Assembly (NCBI GenBank): GCA_965153355.1
Contig: OZ231127.1
Coordinates: forward strand, 14,942,001-15,006,000
Direction of reading: 5' to 3'
DNA from: Flaccisagitta enflata
Taxonomy: Eukaryota > Chaetognatha > Sagittoidea > Aphragmophora
DNA length: 64,000 bases
Below the pieces are notes generated by a model. It saw only the letters and a list, made by a program, of their open reading frames with translations, did not search any database and was not told the DNA's origin. Shown here piece by piece: positions 9,604 to 21,925 of this stretch (position 1 is the stretch's first letter; every line of letters starts with the position of its first letter). A program made the position numbers and the translations under genes.

Positions 9604-9931
9604 CTTTCGTGCCACGTCCCCTCGGTAAATATTCCATTGGCCATTTTGTGTATGAGTCAGGCGCGTAAGAAACCCGTTCATCTTTTTTTCCCCGGAAAAG
9701 TAAAGAGAAAGATGGAGGAGAAAAAATAAGAGGAAAAAAAAACACACACAATTTCTTTTTCTTGTGGCCGAAAAAAGAAAATGTTCCGATTTGTGATCGA
9801 AAGCAGACCCTTTTTTGAAGAAAAGGCATTGTCTGAGGTCACGTCTGAACACATAGCGCAAATCATCTTTTTAAGAGAATATTCTTTTTTTTTTTCTTTT
9901 CTTTTTTTGACTCACGCATGTTTGTAGAAAC

Positions 9932-9932
<1 letters not shown>

Positions 9933-10027
<95 letters not shown>

Positions 10028-10150
10028 AGAGACAGACAGAGAGAGAGTGAGAGAGAGACAGATAGACAGGCAGAGACAGACAGAAAGACAGGTAGAGACA
10101 GACAGAGACCGATATAGAGAGCAAGAGACAGACAGACAGAAAGACAAAGT
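9933..10150. repeat. (GA)n then GACA-rich tract
   Basis: Pure GA to about 10022, then GACAGACAGA-type repeats. Confidence 0.97.
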
Positions 10151-10362
10151 CAGATACAGCATGAGAGGAGTAGAGATCATCGACATTAGCTAAAAACCAT
10201 TTGGTTATCAAAAGTTTCGTTTCCCTCAAATGTCTTCTTTTAAGTTTTGTCATCGTCACTGCTAAATGTCGTTGCCGTCATGCCATTTCCGTTTCGTTTC
10301 TACAGTATGCAGCAGATGTAAGACGCGCTCTTTGAAATTTGGTTCCCTTTCAGTCTACATGA

Positions 10363-10481
10363 ATGAACGAATTAATGAGTGAATGAATGAGTAGATGAGT
10401 GAATGAATGAATGAATGAATGAATGAATGAATGAATGAATGAATGAATGAATGAATGAATGAATGAATGAATGAATGAATG
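10363..10481. repeat. (GAAT)n tetranucleotide array
   Basis: About 25 near-perfect ATGA/GAAT units, the only such array here. Confidence 0.97.
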
Positions 10482-10648
10482 ATATGCTCGGAACATTTTT
10501 CCTTTTTGTAAGAAACAATAAAGTAAGTTAGATGGTGGCTTTTCTTCCACTTTTTATTCAAGAAACAAGGATAGAAACAAACTGACTAGGAGAGAATCTT
10601 GTCAGTGAGCAAGAAAGAAAAATCGTAGGTGATCTAGGATTGAGTGAG

Positions 10649-10925
<277 letters not shown>

Positions 10926-11215
10926 TAAATAGAAATAAATATATATAGATAATATAGAGATAGAGAGAAGTGAAATTGAATCTCTCTCTCTTTTTCTTCA
11001 CCTTTTCCTTTGTCTGTCAGTCAGTAGGTCGTGACGGTTTTTGACCATGATGTCGAATGACCGACACCATGGGGTGTGACTGTCGATTCCGACAGTCACG
11101 ACATAAGTTCTCCCAACTCTAGAGAGGAGTAACATCCAACAAATCACAATTCTGGAAATATGACAGGAAGATAAGAGGGTCAATTACGCGGGGAAAAACG
11201 ATGTGTCAAAGACAT

Positions 11216-11217
<2 letters not shown>

Positions 11218-11310
<93 letters not shown>

Positions 11311-11585
11311 AGAAGAAGAAGAAGAAGAAGAAGAAGAAGAAGAAGAAGAAGAAGAAGAAGAAGAAGAAGAAGAAGAGAAGAAAAAGAAGAAAGAGAAAAT
11401 AAAGAAAAAGAGGAAAAAGAAGAAAGAGAAAAAGAAAGAGAAAAAGAAGAAAAAAAGAAGAAGGAGAAGAAGAAGGAAAAGAAGAAGGAAAAGAAGAAGA
11501 AGAAGAAGAAGAAGAAGAAGAAGAAGAAAAAGAAAAAGAAAAAGAAAAAGAAAAAGAAAAAGAAAAAGAAAAAGAAAAAGAAGAA
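11218..11585. repeat. (GA)n to (GAA)n to (GAAAAA)n compound array
   Basis: Changes stepwise from dinucleotide to trinucleotide (11307-11375) to A-richer mixed units and a final GAAAAA run. Confidence 0.97.
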
Positions 11586-11942
11586 TATGGAACTAGACTA
11601 TCTTGAAAAGGTATCTTGTGTTGAATGGGGAAAGTTAGAAAGGATGAGAGGCAAAAAAAGCTCAGAAGAAACCTGAGAAGGGAAAAAAGGCTTTTTTATT
11701 GGCAGGAAAATGAGCAACCTGGGACAAAATGGCAAAGGCAGAATGTAAAGACAGTCAGAGATGTAGACAGACAGAATAACAATTAGATTGACAGTCATAC
11801 AAACTGATAGAGAGAAGAGTGGATGAAATATCAAAAAGGTAAATCCATCGTGAATTGAAGAGGCAGAAAACATACCAAAAAAAGAAAAAGAAAAAACATG
11901 AACTATGCGTCTTATAACGAACCTCGAAACAGAAGAATGGTG

Positions 11943-12093
11943 AACAAGGCCGGATACACGGCCATCAGTTGCGGACGGGTGGGCAGGGGCAGAAATGCGC
12001 GTTTTCCCACTTTTCAACTCGATCACCACGGACCAACCAACCAACCGACGGACGGACAAAGCCTCTTATAGAGTTGCGTGTCCGCAACTAAAG
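11943..12093 (+). mobile_element. family A element, complete 151-bp copy
   Basis: Shortest complete copy. AACAAGGCCGGATACACGG is followed by the 5' arm AGTTGCGGAC, then GGGTGGGCAGGGGC, then GACGGACGGACAAAGCC. The hairpin AGTTGCG-TGTC-CGCAACT and AAAG close it. The 5' arm is the exact reverse complement of the hairpin's right side GTCCGCAACT. Confidence 0.88.
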
Positions 12094-12305
12094 AAATTTC
12101 TCTCTTCATATTATGGTTACTTAAAAGGATAAAAAGAGTGTGATGGAAAACCACAAAAAAGAGTAAATCCATTGAGTAACAGACTTCCCAGGACTAAGAG
12201 GGGATTTATCTGTGTTGTGCGGCGCATGAAATGTTTCCATTAGTAACTCCAACGGATGTTTGTCATTGCTGCCTATGGGAACGGCCGAATATGCGTGCGT
12301 GTGTG

Positions 12306-12479
<174 letters not shown>

Positions 12480-12779
12480 TTTCTGTCAATAAGACTCGAG
12501 GGAAGCATTAGTCCTAATGTCAGCACCGTCAAAGAGGACAAAAATCGAGTGAAACTGAATGGACAAAAAAAGAAACTTTTGGAACGAGCTTTCAATTTTC
12601 TTTCTCAACATCAACACCAACAATGGCAGCAGTGATATGTCAGAGATGGCAACAGTGATAAATGAAAGATGGCAAAATCAACACCAGCAATGGTGAGTTG
12701 GCAACGGCGATATGAAAGAGATGACAAAGTCCACACCAGAAGCCCCAGCAATGCACAAAAAGAAACAATGAAACAGGCG

Positions 12780-12992
12780 ATGAACAACAAAAACAAGCAC
12801 AAGAACAAGAAGAAACGACAAAGAAGAGAAACAAGAAGAACAAGAACAAGAACAAGAACACGTCGAGCGTGTCAAGGCGGAGGGGTCAACCCCTGGCGGG
12901 GACGTTTGCCCTTAATACGGAATACGGAAAGGACAAGACCAAGACCAAGACCAAGACCAAGACCAAGACCAAGACCAAGAACAAGAACAAGA
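12780..12992. repeat. CAAGAA-rich region and (GACCAA)n
   Basis: A run of ACAAGA units, then about nine GACCAA hexamers at 12935-12990. Confidence 0.85.
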
Positions 12993-13744
12993 AAACTAAA
13001 ACGGCATTTTACTTTTCACTTTCCATCGGGGAAAGAGTTTTAAAAGGTGTTTCAAAGGTGGTTGACGGGCATGGGAGAAAAAATGGGGCATTAATATGCA
13101 AAGGCTCGTGCACATCTTCTCGTGGGTGCGGTGATCTGCGTGCGCGGGACGGTAAAACCATGTGTGCATGCAGCTCACACGCGAAGAGAGCAAGGTCCCA
13201 AGTGTCTCAACTGTCTCATCGCATTATAAAGAAGGTAAATCCCGGCGAATGAACTCATTTGAATCAAGTGGAAAGTAGTGGGGGTTAGTTGTGTGCTTAT
13301 ATAGCTTACATCACATCCACCACACCGTCCGCGCGCGCTCTGTTCATGCTTTGTCGCACACATTACACGCATACTTGCACACGCTTTTTCACCAGAGCAG
13401 AGTAAGAGGGAAAAAAATAGTGCGATGGTAAACTCAGGGGGATTTAAAAACGGGCTTATCAGTCTATCTCGCGTTTTATTCAAATTTACTCAAGACGAGG
13501 GATCATTGTGAAGAGGAGGAGGAGGTGGGGGAGGAGGAGGAAGAAGGGGGATCATCAAGAAGCGTTTTTTGCATTGAAAACGATGCGACCCAAGAGGAAA
13601 ATTCGACGAGAATAAAATCCGCGCAGCAACGGGATTTCCACAAACGGGAAAAGCCCGAGACGCAAACCAGGAGAACCCAGAGAGAGGCCAACCAGGGGAA
13701 ATCTGTCTAGTGTGAATGGAGGGCGACATGGAATATGGAGTGTG

Positions 13745-13745
<1 letters not shown>

Positions 13746-13839
<94 letters not shown>
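13746..13839. repeat. (GA)n
   Basis: Lies about 80 bp from the candidate microexon, on its donor side. Confidence 0.98.
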
Positions 13840-13841
<2 letters not shown>

Positions 13842-13916
13842 AAGGTAAGAACACTTAACAACCACCCGCTAGTAAGCTCACCATTCAAGGCATGATTGGG
13901 CAAACCTCTTACTTAC

Positions 13917-13940
13917 GCCCGTAGACGCAACGATCGCCCT
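13917..13940 (-). CDS. candidate 24-nt cassette microexon in the semaphorin gene
   Basis: Twenty-four nucleotides are bounded by a plausible acceptor (pyrimidine/A-rich tract ending TATATTTAG) and a near-perfect donor (GTAAGTAAG). The length is a multiple of three. Entered at the phase left by exon 23083-23224 it stays open and hands the same phase to exon 7862-7952. It would insert about eight residues (GDRCVYG plus a Gln) right after FYFNEI in the sema domain. Skipping it also preserves the frame. This is inference from splice signals and phase only. A chance match is possible given about 15 kb of intron. Confidence 0.45.
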
Positions 13941-14392
13941 CTAAATATAATTAAATTGGTGATTAATAAATAGTAACTTTAATTTACTGGAAGATTGGCT
14001 TCTTTTTTATATATATAAGAATATATGAAGTCAAGCGATTGATTACCACACCCTTTGTTTTGTTCACTCCAGTTAGGATTCTAAAAGAAGATAAAATCAC
14101 GATAGTGAACATGTTCATAGCTGATACATCAAATTTGACCCGCAATTAAAATTTAAGCAATCAACGTTGAACTACCTGATTAAAGAGCTAAAAATCATGT
14201 GATCACATTATGCAAATGAAATCGTAAAGGGCGATTTTGTCACTACAAGAGAGCGAGAGAAAGAGACAGACAGATGGACATACAATCAATGCAAACGACA
14301 AGTCAGAAGTTGTATAAACTAAGAAACGACAGAAATGGACAGGCGGGACAAAACATTCTAGGAAAAGGAATTTGTGGAAAAGAATTGAAGGA

Positions 14393-14511
14393 AACAAGGC
14401 CAAGTAGGCCAATAAGGTGCGACGTGTGGATCGTCGAACAAATGCGTTACCCGCCCGACCAACCGACCAACAGACACAGCCAGTTTAAAGGTGCTTTGTC
14501 GCACCTAAAAA
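14393..14511 (+). mobile_element. family A element with variant hairpin
   Basis: Starts AACAAGGCCAAGTAGGCC. The 5' arm is AGGTGCGAC and the 3' hairpin is AGGTGC-TTTGTC-GCACCT followed by AAAAA. Both the hairpin stem and the 5' arm differ from other copies, but they still match each other. The GACGGACC tract is replaced by GACCAACCGACCAACAGAC. Confidence 0.8.
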
Positions 14512-14696
14512 TAATGGGTTGAGAGGGAATAAAGCGTTGTGGGAAAGGTGAAAATGGTATAGACGGGAAGGACGTTGAGAAAGAAAGCAACAAACCAGCC
14601 AACATATTGAATGACCGATGACCATACAGGGAACAGTTGCAACGGAGATAGAATATCAGACATGAGCTAAGACTCTCAACAGGTTGCTCAAGCGCC

Positions 14697-15543
14697 ATTA
14701 TGGTCAGCGGTTCCCCCATTGATATCATTTAGTATTGTAGTGTTGGGGTAATGGGGCAGCGGCCCCGGAGGGGTCGATGACCTATGATTCCACACAGGGC
14801 AATTTTGTTTTGGGAGGCATGATCTTGGGTCTGAGAGGTCTGATCTGGGGTCCATTAGGTCTGATCTTGGGTGTGAGAGGCCTGATAAGAGGTCTGGGAG
14901 GCCTGAGTTAAGGCTTGAGAAGCCTGAAAAGAGGTCTAAGAGGCCTGATTTTGGGTCTGAGAGGCCTGATTTGGGATCCCAGAGGCCTGATTTGTAGTTT
15001 GAGAGGCCGGATTTGGGGTCTGAGAGGCCTGATAAGAGGTCCAAAGGCCTGAGTTGGGGCCTAAGAGGCCTGATTTGGGGTCTGAGAGGCCTGATTTGGG
15101 ATCCCAGATGCTTGATTTGTAGTTTGAGAGGCCTGATTTGGGGTCTGGGAGGCCTGATTTGAATCCGAGAGGCCTTATTTTGAATCCGAGAGGCCTGATT
15201 TTGAATCCGAGAGGCCTGATTTTGAATCCGAGAGGCCTGATTTGGGGTCTGAGAGGCCTGATTTGAGGTCTGAGAGGCCTGATTTGGGGTCAATAGGCCG
15301 GATTTGATGTCTTAGAGGCTTGCTTTGAGGTCTGAGAGACCTGATTTGGGGTCTGAAAAGCCTGATTTTGGGTCTGAGAGGCCTGATTTGGGGTCTGAGA
15401 GGCCTGATTTGAGGTCTGAGAGGCCTGCTTTGTGGTCTGAGAGGCCTGATTTGGGGCTTCGGGGGGGGGGACACTGACATTAGATCGGAAAAATTGCCCT
15501 GTGTGGAACCATAGGTCATCGACCCCTCCGGGGCCGCTGCCCA
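14697..15543 (+). mobile_element. family C element with 21-bp minisatellite core
   Basis: The left leader ATGGTCAGCGGTTCCCCC is followed by inverted repeats of about 50 bp (14754-14803 and 15490-15543) that begin GGGCAGCGGCCCCGGAGGGG. The repeats enclose about 30 copies of a 21-bp unit containing GAGGCCTGATTTGG. The long open frames here (repeats of RPQIRPL, PNQASQT) are products of the 21-bp period and not genes. Confidence 0.85.
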
Positions 15544-15574
15544 AAAAGGGACTATCACTCAGATGGCAGCTAGT

Positions 15575-15985
15575 GTTAACAAATGGCAGTCTACGGCCGA
15601 TACTTTTTCAGCGACATTTTAGTAAGCGGGACCACGGATCCATGAGTCTCAGCTTATGTCAACCAATTGTAGTCACAGCCTCTCTCTGCAACTTTTTGGT
15701 AAGCAGGACCACGCGTCAGTCAGTCTGTCAGCTTATCTCAATCAATAGTAGTTCTCAGCCTCTCAAGCAGAGACTCTCTTTATGCATGTTACGTAAGCCG
15801 GACCATGGGTCAATCTGTCAGTCAGCTTATATCAACTAACAGCAGTCTCAGCCCCCCTTTGCGACTGTTTAGTAATCAGGACCACCGGTCAGTCTGTCAG
15901 TCAGCTAATGTCAACTAAAAGTCGTCTGAGCCTCCCTTTGTGACTGTTTGGTAAGCAAGACCACGCCTCAGTCAGTCACTCGAGT
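15575..15985. repeat. about five tandem units near 80 bp
   Basis: Units share GTAAGCAGGACCACG, GTCAGTCAGTCTGTCAGCTT and CAGCCTCCCTTTGCGACTG. Adjoins the right end of the family C element. Confidence 0.75.
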
Positions 15986-16235
15986 CTTGGTCTTGGTCGG
16001 GTTTGCTCAGACTCTCAGACTGCAATGTCACCCAAAAAAAGAAGACTCGATATCGGAATTTTGGTGTTGACCAGAGACCACGAAATTGAGGACCCCCCCC
16101 CCCCCCCACTATCCTAATACCATCATGAAGCCACCATACTCATCCTTGGTCGCACAACACCGATACCACCTCACTCGCTATTCAAACCTAACAACCCGAA
16201 TATCTTCTCAAAGCCGCCATACTCGCCCTTGACCT

Positions 16236-16300
16236 ACCCCATTCCAACAGAAAGATGGACGGACGGGCGGTCAGACAAGACCTCTTATATAGACATACTC
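16236..16300 (+). mobile_element. possible family A 3' fragment
   Basis: Has GATGGACGGACGGGCGG, then CAAGACCTCTTATATAG, like the subterminal part of other copies. The hairpin is not recognisable. Confidence 0.35.
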
Positions 16301-16646
16301 TAGCGCACATTGAAAAAAACAGCGTGAGCATCATTGTAAGTAGCAGACACAACGGAGCCTCAATCTCTATCAACCCCCAATCATGCTTTAAAATCCCGTC
16401 CTTAATTGCTTTTTGTCCTCTTTTTTTGTGGGAACCACTTTAAGCCTTAAAAGCCTTAATTGCCAGATCTTTTTCCAGGTTTTTCCTCCCTTTTTAAATG
16501 AACTTCTATTTATTTAATTCACCTTTTTTTTTCCCAGCCGAAAGAGATGAAGGAAAGGGAGAGGAGGTAAGATAGAGAGCAAGAGCCAAGTGAAAGCTAC
16601 TGTTGTTGTTACACAGTGAAGTGAGTGCAAGAACTGGGTGACATTA

Positions 16647-16823
16647 TAGTTGAACCTCGATCTTACAGACCCGCCACAAGCGGAATTCCGCCTATAACAG
16701 ATGCAAATTCATGGTCTCTTAAAGATAATTTCTTTTATCTACTTTATTAGCAATAACAGAAGTCTGCTTATAACAGAAGAAAATTGTTGGTCCCCTGAAA
16801 TCCGTTAGAGCGGGGTTCAACTG
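16647..16823 (+). mobile_element. pogo-like MITE (177 bp) with TA target duplication
   Basis: Terminal repeats TAGTTGAACCTCGATCTTAC and, at the right, AGCGGGGTTCAACTG, each flanked by TA. The inside has two imperfect copies of CTTATAACAGA and GTTAGAGCGG-type motifs. Such CAGTTGAACCCCG ends are typical of pogo/Tigger-type elements. No transposase. Confidence 0.75.
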
Positions 16824-17720
16824 TAATGGAATGTATCATCGGAGCTCATGCCAGTGAAAGTGAAGCAAGTAAAAGGGAATTATCGATATCATTAAAGACA
16901 GTTATAGTTCTATAGATTAAGCGAAATAAAAGATAGTTTAGGACGAAATCAATCATTGATACACAGATACACAGTTTTCTGGAACATTTTGATATATTGT
17001 CGCTGTATAATTCAGTGGATACTCGACACGCACTAAAATAACAACATAATGAATCTAAATGAGCAATATCAGAGAGAGAGAAAGAGTGTAAGCATGAGAC
17101 AATTGCTTGGAATAATCAATTAAGTCCCTTTATTTTCTGAGATTTCTTTAAGCCTTTTTGTGTTCCATTTACGTTTGTGTTCAATCAAGGATCAGATGTT
17201 CACTCGTTTTAATGATAAGAACACTTTAGAGATTAAAGACAAGAGTTCCCTTCCGTGCCTTGGAATTCCGTTTCAAGGGTTTCTCAATTAACCTTAGTTA
17301 ACCTCCTTCCTCATCTTATCCTCACCTTCCTCTTCCTCTTCCTCTTCCTCCTCATTTCATCTTCCCCCTTCTTCATCTCACCTTCCTCATCTCTAACTCA
17401 TACACTTTCTCTTGCCACTTTCCGTCTCATTTTTTTCACGGATCCAATCTCATTACAATTATTTCACGTTACCAAGATCGCAGAGACAGACAGATAAACA
17501 CATAAACAGAGGGAGTTATGTTTCTTTCTCTATTACTGAGCATTGCTCACAACCAGATTTAGACCACTTATCTCAATTTACTCAGTCATTATGTTAACTT
17601 CCATTTTCAGCATTTTAGGCCAGACAACAGACAACAAAACATCTAGTATACTCCTTTCCGACACAAGCAATCACATTGGGCAGATACGTTCCCATCGCGC
17701 CCTCATGTAGTCACCTTAGA
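16824..17720. other. unique DNA
   Basis: Contains a short CTTCCTCTTCCTC tract near 17325. No coding signal seen. Confidence 0.55.
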
Positions 17721-18054
17721 CACCCGTCTACCGTGACTTAAGTCTCTAGGTTGGAAGAGGCTCGGTTAGTTTCATATCACATTCCCCCCACCACCACCAC
17801 CACCACCACCACCACCACCACCACCCTTCCTTGAAACCCCATCTATTGTGACTTTAGTCTCTATGTTGGAAGAGGCTCGGTTAGTTTCATATCACCCCCC
17901 CCCTCCACCACCACCCCCTTTCTCGACACCCCATCTATGTTGGAAGAGGCTCGGTTAGTTTCATATCACCCCCCCCCCTCCACCACCACCCCCTTCCTCG
18001 ACACCCCATCTATCGTGACTTTAGTCCCTATGTTGGAAGAGGCTCGGTTGGTTC
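17721..18054. repeat. four tandem units near 70-100 bp with C-rich segment
   Basis: Units share TATGTTGGAAGAGGCTCGGT, TAGTTTCATATCACCCCCCC and a (CCA)n part of varying length. Confidence 0.85.
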
Positions 18055-18155
18055 CCTGGACGCAGAGGTGACCGGCTTCGCCAGAAGGTCCAAGTCCACC
18101 AACGAGCTCAACCAGGCAAAAACGCTGGCCAACTGGAAACAATTCCCGCTCTCAT
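18055..18155 (+). other. GC-richer protein-like stretch after a minisatellite
   Basis: The plus strand reads SLDAEVTGFARRSKSTNELN then QAKTLANWKQF in an uninterrupted frame continuing from the last copy of the preceding approximately 100-bp tandem repeat. Base composition is richer in G+C than the surroundings. No supported splice pair closes the segment and I do not recognise the family. Confidence 0.18.
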
Positions 18156-18179
18156 TCTCTTTCCTTCCTGTCCGTTTGT

Positions 18180-18330
18180 GTGTCGGTCCATCTGTCTCTG
18201 TCTGTCTCTGTCTGTCTGTCTTTTTCTGTCTCTTTCTTTCTCTTTCTGTCTCTCTCTCTGTCTCTCTCTGTCTCACTCTGTCTCACTCTGTCTGTCTCTG
18301 TCTCTCTCTCTCTCTCTCTCTCTCCTCAGT
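18180..18330. repeat. (TCTG/TC)n polypyrimidine tract
   Basis: Mixed CTGTCTCTGT units. Confidence 0.9.
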
Positions 18331-18984
18331 TTATCTTTCCCTTTTCTTTCAATTGTTCTATCTGCTTTTGTCTCTCTGTCAGTCAGTATGTATATCTTTT
18401 GATTGCTGCCTGTCCCTCTGTTTGGAGTCAGAGCGAAAGCGAAAGCCAAGACCTGACGTCTAGGATACCAGAAAGTTGAGTTCCTGGCAGCAGAAGACAT
18501 CGTTAATGAAACGACATAAACAAAGGGAAGAGAAAAACACAGAAGAAGAAGAAAAAAATACAGACAAATGGACAAATAGACATATGGACAAAAAGACAAA
18601 TGGACAAACGAACCAATTTCTGAAGACAGATGAACAGTATGGTGAATAAATGTAAACATAACGAGGGTGGTGCGACAAGTGTGAATGAACGTCTGGTGAT
18701 TGAGTACAGACGAAATATGAAAGCATGGTTGATATAGAGGAGAGATATAGAAATCCACCTAGGTCTGTTTCTAAGTCTATCTGCCGCTTGTCTGTGTCTG
18801 TCTGTGAGTCGTTCTGTCTGCATATATAGCGAGACAAAGAAGGCTAGTGGTTTAAGCGGGGGAGTCTGAAAGAGAAAGAGAAAATAGGAATCTAATTAAG
18901 TCAATAAAAAAAAAAGAGATAGGCTTCGTTCCAAAGTCCCTCATTAAGTAAGAAATAAAAGAGAATAATGTTGTTGCGGTGTTC

Positions 18985-19080
18985 GCTTCAGCGGCGACAC
19001 CGTCGACACCGGCGACAGCAACACCGACGACACTGCACCGCAAAACCGGCGACACAGGCGACACCGACGACAACAGCAAG
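18985..19080. repeat. 9-bp GACACCGGC minisatellite
   Basis: About ten degenerate CGACACCGG units, unusually GC-rich for the region. Confidence 0.75.
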
Positions 19081-19823
19081 ACCGACGAAAGCGATCCAAC
19101 AAGTAGTCAAAGGGTAGGCAGGGGCAGTAACAAAGGTGGGCAGAGGCTGCAAAGCTCAGAAATCACTATTTCAGCCGATTTTGCCACTTGTACTTAAACC
19201 ACAGAATGGAAGCGGAAGAGGAAGTGGCGGAAGCGGCATGAAAATCAAGCGCTTCGACATCCCTTCTGCAGTAGAATTTATTGCCATTGATTGATTCAAA
19301 TAGAACGTGGATCGTGGATCGTAGAGGCTGAGGACCACAGAGGGGATGGACGAATAAACTGTCTAAGCGAAAGATATTGTAGACCAGACTAGCATGGAGG
19401 TACAACATAGGATAGTTTTGATTATTTTCGCTATCAATACGATATGAATACCACTTGGCTAAAAAAAAGACGCCGCTGTTTATTATTCCCATGCCTGCAG
19501 GTGGCTCCTCATTTTTATCCTTCTTTTTTTTCGACCCATTTCACATGCTTAGCCAAAACGACAACGACATGCTCATCGATTTAAAGGAAGTGATCAACTT
19601 TGGATGGGGACAAAACTCCGTAATCGAATTAGTACACAAACTCAAGTACCGCGTAATTGACCAGTTCCGTTTTTTCCTTTCTTTTTTTTTTTTTCCTTTT
19701 TTTTTTTTTTTTTTTTTTGGAAAGAATTTGAGAACAAAAATCTTTTCACTTTTGAGCGTTAAGATTCTCATCATCATCATGAAAGAGATAAAAATCGATT
19801 CGCACGGCCTAAGATGTAAAAGA

Positions 19824-19825
<2 letters not shown>

Positions 19826-19912
<87 letters not shown>
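19826..19912. repeat. (GA)n
   Basis: Pure array. Confidence 0.98.
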
Positions 19913-19914
<2 letters not shown>

Positions 19915-20121
19915 ATAAACAGACGTCGGCTCGATGCTTGACAAAGATCTCGCGCGTTTATACAGAATGTTTAGAAGAAAGAGACGATTGATTGAACTTC
20001 ATAGCAAGAAAGAAGTACAGCGCCAACTTGGCTATGGAGCGAGTTATCAACCAGCAAGATTGATGATGCCAAAGAATCGGCAAATTTGAAACTGAGACTG
20101 AGAGATAAACCGATGCTAGTA

Positions 20122-20497
20122 CAGATGAACCCCGCAAAAGCGGATGTCAATAGACCAACAAGTTGTAACCCTTAGTTATAAGTGTTTTTTTTTTCACTAA
20201 TTATGAGAAATAAATAAAAAGACAAACTGATATCTCACATCTATAATACAGGGATTTTCACTACTCTAAGTTCTGCTATAGCACTGGATAAAAGTGGAGA
20301 AGAAAGAAAGAAAGAAAGCAAACACAAAGCATGAAAAACAAAATGTGGCAAGAAAGAAAGACAGAAAGAGAGAAAGAAAGAAAGAAAGAAAAGAAGAAAG
20401 AAAGAAAGAAAGAAAAGAAGAAAGAAAGAAAGATAGAAAGACAAACACAAACACAAAGCATGAAAAACGAAATGTGGCAAGAAAAAAAGATAGAAAG

Positions 20498-20568
<71 letters not shown>

Positions 20569-20733
20569 AAAGCAGAGAGAAAGAGAGAAAGAAAGAAAGA
20601 AAGAAAGAATTCTTTCAGATGCTAACATTTTAGGCGGATTTTGGTAAGGAAATGTCACAAATGGACCAGGATTTCATATCTATTGTAGACAGATTTCCAT
20701 TATTCTTGGTTCCGTTGTAGCAGGGTGTTACTG
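20122..20733. mobile_element. possible pogo-like MITE split by GAAA arrays
   Basis: CAGATGAACCCCGCAAAAGC at the left and CCGTTGTAGCAGGGTGTTAC then TG at the right resemble the pogo-like ends. The space between is mostly GAAA repeat. Pairing the two ends as one element is uncertain. Confidence 0.35.
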
Positions 20734-20832
20734 TATCTCCTCTATCTGGCATTTTCAGATTGTTGATAAGAGTGAAAGAAAGCAAACACAAAGCATGAAA
20801 AACGAAATGTGGCAAGAAAGAAAGAGAGAAAG

Positions 20833-20911
<79 letters not shown>

Positions 20912-20914
20912 AAA

Positions 20915-20963
<49 letters not shown>

Positions 20964-20998
20964 AAAAAAAAGAAAGAAGAAGAAAGAAAAGAAGAAAA

Positions 20999-21047
<49 letters not shown>

Positions 21048-21066
21048 AAAAAAGAAAAGAGGAAAG
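20299..21066. repeat. (GAAA)n arrays with a higher-order unit
   Basis: Three GAAA arrays. The non-repetitive word CAAACACAAAGCATGAAAAA then CGAAATGTGGCAAG occurs three times (near 20319, 20450 and 20785), so blocks of array plus word have been duplicated. Confidence 0.9.
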
Positions 21067-21411
21067 ACGGAAGATAGTCTTTGTGACACGGAGACAAACA
21101 GAGAGCCGGAGATGGATCCAAAAAAGTTGGCAAAACAGACAGAAAGAAAAGCAGACAAAAAAAAAAAGAGAGAGAGAATAGGAACTATTTTATTTAAACA
21201 CCGAAAAATACGAAAGACGAAAAAGAAATGAAAGGAGATGGACCAGAAAAAAAGGAAGAGAAAGAGAGAGATATGGGGGGGGGGGGGGGGGAAAGAATGG
21301 AGAAATGGGGGAATGGGGGGGAAACATACAGAAAGAAAAAAAAATAAGTGAGAGATATTCAAACAAAAGGAAAATGAAAAAAAAAAAATGAACCGGAGGC
21401 GCCAAAGTTTG

Positions 21412-21556
21412 CGATGGTGGGAGCCTAGGAGAGAGGGAGACGGTAGAGTCAGGATAGGCCAATTGGGGGTTGTAAAGTTTTGGGTAGATGTGGTACAGTA
21501 CGTTGATAGTGCATGGTGGGAGCCTAGGAGAGAGGGAGACGGTAGAGTCAGGGCCA
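21412..21556. repeat. two direct copies of a 40-bp sequence 98 bp apart
   Basis: ATGGTGGGAGCCTAGGAGAG then AGGGAGACGGTAGAGTCAGG occurs at 21414 and 21512 without change. Confidence 0.85.
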
Positions 21557-21925
21557 AGTGGGGTGTACGGTGTTGGGTTACTAAGGTATCCATGTCCAAT
21601 TGTAAGTTACAACCTCTTTATGTTAACGTGAGACATTTGTACAGAATGGTAATGAGTAATGACTAATGAGAGCTAAGGTACAGTAAATTAGGTAACGAAC
21701 GTAACGAACGTAACAAATGTAACAAACTCACTTAATTAGTTGACGTTGTTGGAACTGACGTTGGCCCTGGAAAACTGTCAATGACAGTCTGTGACACCAT
21801 TTCAAATTCATGCCATGTCTTTTCAAATTCATGTCATGTCATGACGTTGATGAGTAAACAATGGCAGTGAGTCTTGTTAACTTAGGGACATCACATTTTT
21901 TAGGACCCTCAGAAGATGTTAAATA

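Noticed and set aside
14754-15462. CRISPR-like array of short repeats
   Set aside because: Units are contiguous degenerate tandem repeats without spacers, in eukaryotic DNA.
14688-15558. 201- and 127-residue frames with RPQIRPL or PNQASQT repeats
   Set aside because: A 21-bp repeat is open by periodicity in all three frames on the strand; enclosed by family C inverted repeats.
20742-21599. 285-residue minus frame
   Set aside because: Mostly GAAA array translation with a short unique end; composition and period explain it.
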